Source: Streptomyces roseochromogenus subsp. oscitans DS 12.976 (lineage in GTDB: Bacteria; Actinomycetota; Actinomycetes; Streptomycetales; Streptomycetaceae). Taken from it: a stretch of DNA of 38,338 nt. Every line of letters begins with the position of its first letter. Position 1 is the first letter of the stretch. Location: assembly GCF_000497445.1 (NCBI RefSeq), contig NZ_CM002285.1, forward strand, positions 9,028,954-9,067,291. The letters are read 5' to 3'. The notes under the pieces are model-generated. The model had not been told where the DNA came from. It saw only the letters and a program-made list of their open reading frames with translations, and searched no databases. The translations under genes were made by a program, and so were the position numbers. Positions 1-8,121 of the stretch are shown piece by piece.

Positions 1-413
1 CGGCGCAGCATCCGCGCCAGCGCGAGATTGCCCGCGCGGGCGTGCGCGGGCCAGGCACCCCGGCTCTCGGGGCGCCGCCGGCCGAGCACCAGGTCGGCCG
101 CGCCCTCCCGGATCTCCCGCACGAAGGGGACGAGCAGCGCGGGATCTAGGGAGGCGTCGCAGTCGCAGAAGCACACGATGTCGCTCGTGGCCGCGGTCAG
201 CCCGGCATGGCAGGCGGCACCGAAGCCGCGCCGCGGCTCGTGCACCACCGTCGCGCCGAGCGCGCGGGCGATGCCGGGCGAGCCGTCGGTGGAACCGTTG
301 TCGACGACGAGGGCGCGCCAGCCGGCCGGAATCCGGTCGAGTACCCAGGGCAGGGCCTCGGCCTCGTCCAGGCAGGGAAGCACCACGTCGACGTCCGTTG
401 AAGTGGTTGTCAC
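1..413 (-). CDS. GT2-family glycosyltransferase, partial (3' end outside window)
   Basis: The reading frame opens at a GTG (413-411) and runs off the window edge after about 137 residues without a stop. It starts with VVLPCLDEAEALPWVL, then VVDNGSTDGS and FCDCDASLDP, the nucleotide-binding and acidic metal motifs of a GT-A fold. The later GRRRPESRGAW segment resembles DPM1/polyprenyl-phosphate sugar transferases. Such enzymes transfer a sugar from a nucleotide donor to a lipid carrier or polymer at the inner membrane face. It diverges from the response regulator gene at 525, so the 111 bp between them must hold both promoters. The family call is secure from the motifs. The exact acceptor is unknown, and the missing C-terminus could carry membrane helices. 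Confidence 0.86.
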   Translation of the reverse strand, partial: MTTTSTDVDVVLPCLDEAEALPWVLDRIPAGWRALVVDNGSTDGSPGIARALGATVVHEPRRGFGAACHAGLTAATSDIVCFCDCDASLDPALLVPFVREIREGAADLVLGRRRPESRGAWPAHARAGNLALARMLR

Positions 414-524
414 GGTTTCACCCTACGAACGCGAATCGGGCATATCGGACTCTCGGTCCTTACGAAACGCGGACGCCCGGACCGTGGCGCACCGAGGACG
501 GGCGCGCGGTGCGACGCTTGAGAC

Positions 525-1256
<732 letters not shown>

Positions 1257-1258
1257 CC

Positions 1259-2368
1259 ATGCGCGACACCCTGCTCATCGCCCTCTACGCCTTCGCCGGC
1301 GCCGCGGCCGCCGGGGCCGCGGGAGCGGGCGTGCTGCGCCTGATCCGGCGCCGCTCGCTCACCGCCTCCGTCGCTGTGGTCGCGGCAGTCGCCGTCGGCG
1401 CGATGCTCGCCGGCACGCTCGCCGTGGCCTGGGCGATGTTCCTCTCCTCGCACGACCTCACGGTGGTCACCACGGTCGTGGCGATGGCGGCCGTGGTCTC
1501 CCTGGTCACCGCGCTGCTCCTGGGCCGCTGGGTGGTCGCCCGCAGCCGTGCCCTCACCGACGCCGCCCGCTCCTTCGGCGACGCCGGCGCCTTCGCCGCC
1601 CCGGACGGCCCCGCCACCGCCGAACTGACCGCTCTCAGCCACGAGTTGGCCGCGACCAGCGCACGGCTCGCCGAATCCCGGGAAAGGGAGCGGGCGTTGG
1701 AGAAGTCCAGGCGCGAACTGGTCGCCTGGATCTCACACGACCTGCGCACCCCGCTGGCCGGGCTCCGAGCCATGTCCGAGGCCCTGGAGGACGGCGTGGC
1801 GACGGACCCCGACCGCTACCTCAAGCAGATCCGCACCGAGGTGGAACGCCTCAACGACATGGTCGGCGACCTCTTCGAACTCTCCCGCATCCACGCGGGC
1901 ACCCTCCCGCTGAGCCCGGCCCGGATCTCCCTGTACGACCTGGTCGGGGACGCGCTCGCGGGCGCCGACCCGCTCGCCCGGGAACACGGCGTACGACTCG
2001 TGGGCGATCGCGTCGAACCGGTACCCGTCGAGGTGGACGGCAAGGAGATGACCCGGGTGCTCGGCAACCTCCTGGTCAACGCCATCCGCCGCACCCCTGC
2101 CGACGGCACGGTCGCGATCGCCGCCGAACGCACCGACGAGGGCGTGGTGCTGTCCGTGACGGACGGCTGCGGCGGTATCCCCGAGGAGGACCTGCCGCGG
2201 GTCTTCGACACCGGCTGGCGCGGCACCGACGCCCGCACCCCACCGGCGGGCGCGGGCCTCGGCCTGGCGATCGTCCGCGGCATCGTGGAGGCCCACCAGG
2301 GCCGCGCCACCGTCCGCAACATCCCCGGCGGCTGCCGCTTCGAGGTGACCCTGCCCGCGGCGCCGTAG
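1259..2368 (+). CDS. Membrane sensor histidine kinase
   Basis: This 369-residue protein has three hydrophobic segments near the N-terminus (about 3-28, 36-60 and 67-90) with almost no extracytoplasmic loop, so it may sense a membrane-associated signal. A linker helix leads to the HisKA domain with the phospho-acceptor H160 (SHDLRTPLAGLR). The ATPase domain follows: N-box around N274 (NLLVNAIRRTP), G1 (TDGCGGIPEED), F-box (VFDTGWRG) and G2 (GAGLGLAIVRGIVEAHQG). All catalytic motifs are intact. It starts 2 bp after the regulator stop, so the two are almost certainly cotranslated. It converges on the epimerase gene, whose stop lies about 42 bp away. Confidence 0.93.
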   Translation: MRDTLLIALYAFAGAAAAGAAGAGVLRLIRRRSLTASVAVVAAVAVGAMLAGTLAVAWAMFLSSHDLTVVTTVVAMAAVVSLVTALLLGRWVVARSRALTDAARSFGDAGAFAAPDGPATAELTALSHELAATSARLAESRERERALEKSRRELVAWISHDLRTPLAGLRAMSEALEDGVATDPDRYLKQIRTEVERLNDMVGDLFELSRIHAGTLPLSPARISLYDLVGDALAGADPLAREHGVRLVGDRVEPVPVEVDGKEMTRVLGNLLVNAIRRTPADGTVAIAAERTDEGVVLSVTDGCGGIPEEDLPRVFDTGWRGTDARTPPAGAGLGLAIVRGIVEAHQGRATVRNIPGGCRFEVTLPAAP

Positions 2369-2410
2369 AGGGGCTCGCGCACCCGGCCCGGGGACCGGTC
2401 CACGGCCGCC

Positions 2411-3406
2411 TCAGGCGGACGCGTCCGCCGCGAACTCCCGCATCCCCTCCGCGAACCCGACCTGCGGCTTCCACCCCAGCGCGGACCGCAGACGGGAGGA
2501 GTCGGCGGTGATGTGCCGTACGTCCCCGAGCCGGTACTCCCCGGTGACCACGGGCTCCGGTCCGCCGCACGCGGCCGCCAGGGCATGGGCGAGCTCGCCT
2601 ACGGTGCGCGGCTCACCGCTGCCGGTGTTGTACGCCGTGAGGACACCCGGGGCGGTCTCCGCCTCCAGCGCGGCCACGTTCGCCTCCGCCACGTCCCGGA
2701 CATGCACGAAGTCCCGGCGCTGGCGCCCGTCCTCGAACACCCGGGGGGCTTCCCCGCGGGCCAGCGCCGAGCGGAAGAAGGACGCGACCCCGGCGTACGG
2801 GGTGTCCCGCGGCATCCGGGGCCCGTACACGTTGTGGTAGCGCAACGACACCGCCGACCCGCCCGTACTGCGGGCCCAGGCGGCGGCCAGGTGCTCCTGG
2901 GCCAGCTTGGTCGTGGCGTACACATTGCGCGGATCGGCCGGGGCGTTCTCGTCGACCAGCCCGGGGCTCAGCTCCGCCCCGCAGCGCGGGCACAAGGGCT
3001 CGAACCGTCCCGCGTCGAGGTCGGCGACGCTCCGGGGCCCGGGCCGTACGACCCCGTGCCGCGGGCACGCGTAACGCCCCTCGCCGTACACCACCATCGA
3101 CCCCGCCAGCACCAGGCGCCGCACCCCCGCCTCCGCCATGGCCGCGACCAGCACGGCCGTACCGAGATCGTTGCGCGAGACGTACTCCGCCGCGTCGGCG
3201 ACGCCGTTGCCCAGCCCGACCATCGCCGCCTGGTGGCAGACGGCGTCCACCCCGGCCAGCGCCCGCGCGACCGAAGCCGGATTGCGCACGTCCGCGCCGG
3301 GATCCTCGCGGACGTCGTACACCAGCGGCTCGTGCCCGCTCGCCCGCAGCGCCTCGACGACATGGGACCCGATGAACCCGGCACCGCCGGTGACCAGTAC
3401 ACGCAT
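2411..3406 (-). CDS. NAD-dependent epimerase/dehydratase (extended SDR) with Cys/His insert
   Basis: This 331-residue extended SDR begins MRVLVTGGAGFIGSHVVEAL, the NAD(P)-binding GxxGxxG motif of nucleotide-sugar epimerases and dehydratases. The active site is S103 (AGSMVVYG) and Y163/K167 (YATTK). Between the serine strand and the catalytic Tyr lies an insert of about 40 residues (111-150) holding C114-P-R-H117 and C139-P-R-C142, which looks like a zinc knuckle. Ordinary UDP-glucose 4-epimerases have a short loop here. With the GT2 gene and two-component pair it could feed a sugar-modification pathway. The substrate cannot be read from the sequence. The ATG at 3406 directly begins the Rossmann strand, so the start is well fixed. 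Confidence 0.9.
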   Translation of the reverse strand: MRVLVTGGAGFIGSHVVEALRASGHEPLVYDVREDPGADVRNPASVARALAGVDAVCHQAAMVGLGNGVADAAEYVSRNDLGTAVLVAAMAEAGVRRLVLAGSMVVYGEGRYACPRHGVVRPGPRSVADLDAGRFEPLCPRCGAELSPGLVDENAPADPRNVYATTKLAQEHLAAAWARSTGGSAVSLRYHNVYGPRMPRDTPYAGVASFFRSALARGEAPRVFEDGRQRRDFVHVRDVAEANVAALEAETAPGVLTAYNTGSGEPRTVGELAHALAAACGGPEPVVTGEYRLGDVRHITADSSRLRSALGWKPQVGFAEGMREFAADASA

Positions 3407-3764
3407 ACGGCCACGCTAGACGCGGACGGTCCCGCTATCGGCCGACACGGCGGTCGCGTCATGACTCCGTAAGAGGTGCGCTCGCGGGGTACGGGCGGGC
3501 GCGGTGGCACACCGGCGCGGGAGTCACGCGAATGCGAGGCGAGCGTGCGGTGCGTGAGGTTTTAAGAATCTCCGTCAACAACGTTGACTCCTGGGTGCGG
3601 CGCCCTCACATTACCTACCAGTAGAACCGTGAAGTAACCCCACCTGTAACGGCACTTCCCCCTGCTCTGAGCCGCCGCATTCTCGTGCACCAGCACACGG
3701 CCGGGCACCGTCATGCCCGCCTGCTCGGTGTCCCCATCCCGAGAACCCCGAGAACCAGGAGCCC
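3407..3764 (+). promoter_or_regulatory. Intergenic region with inverted repeat ahead of the SGNH lipase gene
   Basis: This 358-bp gap holds no convincing gene; short frames on both strands lack homology and codon bias. At 3574-3588 there is a perfect inverted repeat, GTCAAC-AAC-GTTGAC, whose right half also provides a TTGAC that could be a -35 element. Some 20 bp further, CTACCAGTAG (3616-3625) is a second small dyad. The local base composition is AT-richer than the flanks, fitting a promoter. A ribosome site (CAGGAG) precedes the ATG at 3765. Regulator identity is unknown. Confidence 0.4.
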
Positions 3765-4643
3765 ATGCCCATGCCCATGCCTGCCCTGCGCCGTGCCATC
3801 GCCGCGACCTCCGCACTCGCCGGTGCGCTGGCCCTCGGCCTCACCGCCGCACCCGTCCAGGCCGCCACCACCCTGAACTACGCCGCCCTCGGCGACAGTT
3901 ACAGCGCTGCCTCAGGCGTGCTGCCCGTTGACACGAGCAATCTGATCTGCCTGCGGTCCACGGCCAACTACCCCCACGTCATCGCCGCCCGCACCGGCGC
4001 CCGGCTGACCGACGTCACCTGTGGCGCCGCTCAGACCAAGGACTTCGCCGGGTCGCAGTACCCCGGAGTCGCCCCGCAGGCGGACGCCGTCACCGCGGAC
4101 ACCGACCTGGTGACGCTGACCATCGGCGGCAACGACAACGGCACCTTCATCAACGCCATGCTCGCCTGCGGCAGCGCGGGCATTCTCACCGCGGGCCAGG
4201 GCAGCCCCTGCAAGGACATCTACGGCAGCTCCTTCGACGACGCCATTGACACGAACACCTACCCCGCGCTGAAGAACGCGCTGAGCAGCGTCCGGGCCAA
4301 GGCGCCGGGCGCCCGCGTGGCGGTGCTCGGCTACCCGTGGATCACCCCCGCCGAGGCCGACCCGTCCTGTTTCGCCCAACTGCCCATCGCCTCCGGCGAC
4401 GTACCGTACCTGCACGCCCTGCAGGCCCACCTCAACGCCGTCGTGCAGCGCGCCGCCGAGGAGACCGGGGCCACCTACGTGGACTTCTCCCAGGCCTCCG
4501 AGGGACACGACGCGTGTCAGGCCGTCGGCACCCGATGGATCGAGCCGCTGCTGTTCGGGACGAACATCGTGCCCGTCCACCCCAACGCGCTCGGCGAACA
4601 GCGCATGGCCGAGCGCACCATGAGCGTCCTCGGCCTCGACTGA
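3765..4643 (+). CDS. Secreted SGNH/GDSL hydrolase (lipase/esterase)
   Basis: This 292-residue protein has a signal peptide over about residues 1-33 (Arg-containing n-region, ALAGALALGL core, VQA/ATT cleavage). The mature part starts with LNYAALGDSYSAASG, block I of the SGNH family with the nucleophilic Ser. Block III (TLTIGGNDNGTF) supplies Gly and Asn of the oxyanion hole. VPVHPNALGEQRMAE near the C-terminus supplies the Asp/His region. Six Cys residues in the mature protein fit three disulfides, as in Streptomyces extracellular lipases. It should hydrolyse lipid or acyl esters outside the cell. The start could also be one of the two in-frame ATGs just downstream (3771, 3777); 3765 has the best-placed CAGGAG ribosome site. 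Confidence 0.93.
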   Translation: MPMPMPALRRAIAATSALAGALALGLTAAPVQAATTLNYAALGDSYSAASGVLPVDTSNLICLRSTANYPHVIAARTGARLTDVTCGAAQTKDFAGSQYPGVAPQADAVTADTDLVTLTIGGNDNGTFINAMLACGSAGILTAGQGSPCKDIYGSSFDDAIDTNTYPALKNALSSVRAKAPGARVAVLGYPWITPAEADPSCFAQLPIASGDVPYLHALQAHLNAVVQRAAEETGATYVDFSQASEGHDACQAVGTRWIEPLLFGTNIVPVHPNALGEQRMAERTMSVLGLD

Positions 4644-4664
4644 CCCCTGGGAGGGCTCGGCAGG

Positions 4665-5465
4665 TCAGGCGCGTGCGCCGCCGTCCACCCGCAGCACCGT
4701 GCCGGTCACGAAGGAGGAACGGTCGCTCAGGAGCCATGCGGCGGCCTGGGCGATCTCCTCGGGTACGGCGGCGCGGCGCAGCGGGGTGACGGCGGTGAGC
4801 CGTTCCTGGAGCCCGGGGGCCTCGGCCTCCCAGGCCCGGATCATCTCCGTCAGCGTGTTGCCGGGGGCGATGGCGTTGACCCGGATGCCCTCGGGGCCGT
4901 AGGTCACGGCGGCCGACTCCGTCAGGCTGTTCACCGCCCGCTTCATCGCACCGTACGCCGGCAGCTCGGGATTGCCCCGCAGACTGCCGACGGACGAGTT
5001 GTTGACGATGGCGCCCGTCCCGGCGGTGGCCCGGATGGCGGCCACCTCGGCGACCATGGCCAGCCAGACGCCCTTGAGGTTCACCGTGTAGACCTCGTCG
5101 AAGTCGGGCTCCGGCAGTTCGTCCATGGGGCCGGGCCGCTGGATCGTCGCACCGTTGTTGAAAGCGACGTCGAGACGGCCGTACAGCTGGACCGTACGGT
5201 CCACGGCCGCCCGCACGCTGACCGCGTCCGCCAGATCGCACACGATGTAGTCCGCGGTGCCGCCCGCCGCACGGATCTCCTCGGTCACCGCCTTCAGCTG
5301 CGCCTCCGTGCGGGCCGCGAGCACCACCCGGGCCCCTTCCCGGGCGAAGAGCCGCGCCGCGGCGGCTCCGATCCCGCGCCCGGCCCCGGTGACGAAGGCG
5401 ACCTTGCCGGTCAGGAGGCCGGAGGTGTGCGACGCGGGTGTTTCGATGAGCTGTGTGTTCTCCAT
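4665..5465 (-). CDS. Short-chain dehydrogenase/reductase
   Basis: A classical SDR of 266 residues using the ATG at 5465 (MENTQLIETP); the frame stays open upstream but overlaps the promoter region of the divergent regulator. TGAGRGIG is the cofactor motif, AFNNGAT the NNAG-like motif, and NNSSVGSLRGNPELPAYGAMK holds the catalytic Ser and YxxxK. The C-terminal VTGTVLRVDGGARA is typical. It oxidises or reduces an unknown alcohol/ketone with NAD(P). It is divergent from an MmyB-like regulator only 87 bp away. SDR genes next to such regulators are a recurrent actinobacterial arrangement, so the regulator probably controls it. Confidence 0.92.
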   Translation of the reverse strand: MENTQLIETPASHTSGLLTGKVAFVTGAGRGIGAAAARLFAREGARVVLAARTEAQLKAVTEEIRAAGGTADYIVCDLADAVSVRAAVDRTVQLYGRLDVAFNNGATIQRPGPMDELPEPDFDEVYTVNLKGVWLAMVAEVAAIRATAGTGAIVNNSSVGSLRGNPELPAYGAMKRAVNSLTESAAVTYGPEGIRVNAIAPGNTLTEMIRAWEAEAPGLQERLTAVTPLRRAAVPEEIAQAAAWLLSDRSSFVTGTVLRVDGGARA

Positions 5466-5552
5466 GGCAGCGAGCCTGCGCCCGTGAGCAGGGCCCATCC
5501 AGGCACCGCCAGTACCTGGATCGCCGCTGTGGCACCCGTGCACACTTCAGGT
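5466..5552. promoter_or_regulatory. Shared divergent promoter region of SDR and MmyB-like regulator
   Basis: The 87 bp between the SDR start (5465) and the regulator GTG (5553) must carry both promoters and, if the regulator acts on its neighbour, its operator. The stretch contains CAGGCACCGCCAGTACCTGG, where CAGG(C/T)AC and GTACCTGG form an imperfect dyad. This is a candidate operator only. Confidence 0.4.
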
Positions 5553-6404
5553 GTGGACAGAGCGGAACTGGCGGCCTTCCTGCGCAGCAGGCGCGAGCGG
5601 ATCAGCCCCGCCGATGTGGGCCTGCCCGTCGGGCCGCGCCGCCGCACGCCGGGGCTGCGCCGCGAGGAGGTGGCGCAGCTGGCCTACATCTCGGCCGAGT
5701 ACTACACCCGGCTGGAGCAGGCCCGCGGCCCGCGCCCCTCGCGCGAGGTGCTGGCCGGGCTGGCCCGGGCCCTGCGGCTGACGGACGCCGAACGCGACCA
5801 CCTCCACCTGCTGGCCGGCGCCCCGCCGGGCCGGCCGCCCGGACCCTCGCGCGAAGTGCCGCAGAGCATCCTCGACCTGGTGCACCGACTGCCGCGGTCC
5901 GCCGCCTTCGTGACCTCCGCCCTCCTGGAGGTGCTCGCCTGGAACGAGCTGGCCGCCGCCCTCATGGAGGACTTCTCGGCCCTGTCCCGGCGCGACCGCA
6001 ACCTGGCACGCCGAGCCTTCCTCGGGCCGCTTCCCGGGGGACGGAGGCTGTACGGCGTGTCCGACGCCGACGCGTTCGCCCGCCACGCGGCCCGGCGCCT
6101 GCGCACCACCGCCGCCCGCTACCCGGACGATCCCGAGGTGAGCGCGCTGATCCGTGAACTCCTGGCCGGAAGCGAGGAGTTCGCCGGGCTGTGGGCCTCC
6201 CACGACGTGGCCGCGGAGCCCACGCTGTGCAAGACGTTCCAGCACCCGCTGGTAGGGCCGGTCACCGTCAACTGCGACGCCCTCGACCTCACCGACCGGG
6301 ACCAGCAGGTGGTCATCTACACCGCCGTCCCCGGTTCGTCCTCCGAGGAGGCGCTGCGGCTGCTGTCGGTCATCGGCACCCAGCGCATGGACGCGTCCGG
6401 CTGA
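5553..6404 (+). CDS. MmyB-like XRE-family transcriptional regulator
   Basis: This 283-residue protein starts at the GTG at 5553 (VDRAELAAFLRSRRERISP), which is the usual N-terminus of the family. The open frame continues upstream but would run into the SDR gene. Residues of about 8-75 form the helix-turn-helix, with the family hallmark RRTPGLRREEVAQLAYIS and YYTRLEQARGPRPS. Residues of about 100-270 match the PAS-like ligand-binding domain of MmyB-type regulators (AWNELAAALMEDF, NLARRAFL, FQHPLVGPVTVNCDAL). In structurally studied members this domain binds fatty-acid-like ligands. The divergent SDR is the likely target. Confidence 0.93.
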   Translation: MDRAELAAFLRSRRERISPADVGLPVGPRRRTPGLRREEVAQLAYISAEYYTRLEQARGPRPSREVLAGLARALRLTDAERDHLHLLAGAPPGRPPGPSREVPQSILDLVHRLPRSAAFVTSALLEVLAWNELAAALMEDFSALSRRDRNLARRAFLGPLPGGRRLYGVSDADAFARHAARRLRTTAARYPDDPEVSALIRELLAGSEEFAGLWASHDVAAEPTLCKTFQHPLVGPVTVNCDALDLTDRDQQVVIYTAVPGSSSEEALRLLSVIGTQRMDASG

Positions 6405-6426
6405 ACTTCCTGTGCCGGCCGCGCGT

Positions 6427-6836
6427 TCAGCTCCGCTGGAAGAACTCCACCTCGCCGACCGCGACCACACGCTGCCCGGTGAGTCCCATGACCGAGCCCA
6501 GCACCAGCGGTACCTTCACCACGTCGTCGATCCCGGTCGCGACGCTCTGCTCGCCTGCTTTGTCGCCGAGGTCGATCTCCTCGTGGTGCACCGAGCCGTC
6601 CGCCGAGGTGATGAGGCTCCGGCCCCCGGCGCCCCCCAGTAGTGGTTGATGAGCCCGTCCGTGGGGTCCTTCGCCGGATGCCCGGGCACAGCGCCAGGAC
6701 CACGGCCAGCGTCACGAGCACCTGGATCCACCTCCGGGACCCCGCACGCACCCGGCGCCGGAACGGCCAGATCGTCCGCCACCAGGGCAGCGATGCCCGG
6801 TCCTCCGCCAGAGCGTCTCCGCCTGATCCGTTCGTC
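6427..6836 (-). pseudogene. Remnant of zinc-ribbon / discoidin-like (NADase-type glycan-binding) membrane protein
   Basis: Three successive minus-strand frames give one recognisable protein tail. The first frame reads DALAEDRASLPWWRTIWPF followed by a hydrophobic helix (WIQVLVTLAVVLALCPG). The next frame gives KDPTDGLINHYWGAPGAGAS, and the third gives LITSADGSVHHEEIDLGDKA up to VVAVGEVEFFQRS and a TGA at 6429-6427. The order RRRLRAG / TM helix / DG-NHYWGAPGAGA / VEFFQRS is that of Streptomyces proteins with an N-terminal zinc ribbon, one transmembrane helix and an F5/8-type C domain. The N-terminus is missing and there are at least two frame changes with internal deletions. It cannot make a functional product. 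Confidence 0.72.
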
Positions 6837-6870
6837 GCTGCCCTGCCGTGCGTTCCGGCAGGGCAGCGAC
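6834..6870 (-). terminator. Terminator hairpin after the GH19 chitinase gene
   Basis: A perfect 14-bp stem, GTCGCTGCCCTGCC (6834-6847) with GGCAGGGCAGCGAC (6857-6870), encloses a 9-nt loop. It lies 6 nt beyond the chitinase stop codon. No long T-run follows, as is common in Streptomyces terminators. Confidence 0.8.
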
Positions 6871-6876
6871 ACTTGA

Positions 6877-8028
6877 TCAGCAGTACAGGTTGCTGCCCGG
6901 TGAGACGCCGAGGATCTGGGTGAAGCGCTGGTAGGCGTCGACTCGGCTCTGGACCTGGGCGGGGTTCTTGCCGTCGCATTCCAGGGAGCCGTTGATGGAC
7001 CGGATGGTCTGGCCGAAGCCGGCGCCGTTGACGATGGCGTTGTGGGGGGTCATGGTGCCCGGTCCTGACTGGGTGTTCCAGTACCAGAGGCCGGTCTTCC
7101 AGGAGACGGCAGGGTCGTTCTCGACCTGCCAGGGGTTGTTCAGGAGGTCGATGCCGAGTGCGTCGCCGGCGGCCTTGTAGTTGAAGTTCCAGGACAGCTG
7201 GAGCGGGCCGCGGCCGTAGTACGCAGCTTGTCCGGCGGGGCAGCCGTAGGGCTGGCTCCAGTCGCAGTAGGTGGGGTAGTTGGCGGTGTTCTGCTCGACG
7301 ACGTAGACCAGGCCGCCGGTCTCGTGGCTCACGTTGGCGAGGAAGGCGGCGGCCTCCTGCTTCTTGACCGTGTCGCTGCCGGTGTTCGCGAAGCCGGGGT
7401 AGGCGGTCAGCGCCTGGACGAGCCCGTTGTAGGTGTAGAAGGAGTTCCTGTTCGGGAACATCTGATTGAACTGGGCTTCGCTCACGACGAATCCGGAAGG
7501 CGTGCCGCTCCCGCCGCCGGCCGGGGCGTTCCACTTCTGGTTCGCACCACCCGTACAGGTCCAGATCTGCAGCTGCGTACCGTTGGCGCTGTTGTTGTCC
7601 CGCACGTCCAGGCACTTGTTCGCGGCCGGGTTGACGATGTCGTGGGCCGCGGTGACCACCCACTGCTGATTCGCGCCGCCGCCGCAGTCCCACAGCTGGA
7701 CCGCCGCGCCGTCGGCGGTGCCGCGGTCGACGACGTCCAGGCACTTGCCGAGCGCCCGCAGAGTGCCGTCGCCCGGGTTCGACGACCAGATCTGGGCGCT
7801 GGTTCCATTGCAGTCGTAAAGCTGTACGGCGGTGCCGTTGGCGCTGTTGGCTCCGGCCACGTCGACGCACTTGCCGGCGAGTCCGGTGACCTGGCCGTCC
7901 GCGGCCTGCGCGGGCGTGGCGGTGAACAGCGCGGTCAGGAGGGTGGCGGCGACGCCGCCGGCCAAGAAGCGTCCGAGACTTCTCAAGCGCGGGCGTCTGT
8001 AAGGGGTTTCGGCGAGGCGGAGGTGCAT
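6877..8028 (-). CDS. Secreted GH19 chitinase with ricin-B (CBM13) lectin domain
   Basis: A 383-residue secreted enzyme. Residues 1-42 are a signal peptide (RSLGRFLAGGVAATLL..., cleavage after AQA). Residues of about 45-168 form a beta-trefoil ricin-B lectin domain with three repeats (GKCVDVAGANSANG; GKCLDVVDRGTADG; NKCLDVRDNNSANG) and QxW motifs. A Gly/Ser linker (170-178) leads to a GH19 catalytic domain of about 205 residues. E236 (FLANVSHETGG) and E245 are the expected acid/base pair with the 9-residue spacing of Streptomyces ChiC, and YYGRGPLQLSWNFNY is the substrate-cleft signature. It hydrolyses chitin outside the cell by inversion. An AGGAG lies 9 nt before the ATG. It follows the RlpA-like gene by 93 bp and is probably cotranscribed. 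Confidence 0.94.
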   Translation of the reverse strand: MHLRLAETPYRRPRLRSLGRFLAGGVAATLLTALFTATPAQAADGQVTGLAGKCVDVAGANSANGTAVQLYDCNGTSAQIWSSNPGDGTLRALGKCLDVVDRGTADGAAVQLWDCGGGANQQWVVTAAHDIVNPAANKCLDVRDNNSANGTQLQIWTCTGGANQKWNAPAGGGSGTPSGFVVSEAQFNQMFPNRNSFYTYNGLVQALTAYPGFANTGSDTVKKQEAAAFLANVSHETGGLVYVVEQNTANYPTYCDWSQPYGCPAGQAAYYGRGPLQLSWNFNYKAAGDALGIDLLNNPWQVENDPAVSWKTGLWYWNTQSGPGTMTPHNAIVNGAGFGQTIRSINGSLECDGKNPAQVQSRVDAYQRFTQILGVSPGSNLYC

Positions 8029-8121
8029 CGAGAGGTGCTCCTGTCCTGGTCGAGCGGATGAGTTCGTACGGCCGTGGGCGCGCGTGTCGAGCCGCCGGCC
8101 GGCGGAGTGATCACGCGGGGG

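Noticed and set aside
8090..8106. CCGCCGGCCGGCGG palindrome between the lectin/RlpA and chitinase genes
   Set aside because: No loop for a hairpin and such GC palindromes are common by chance here.
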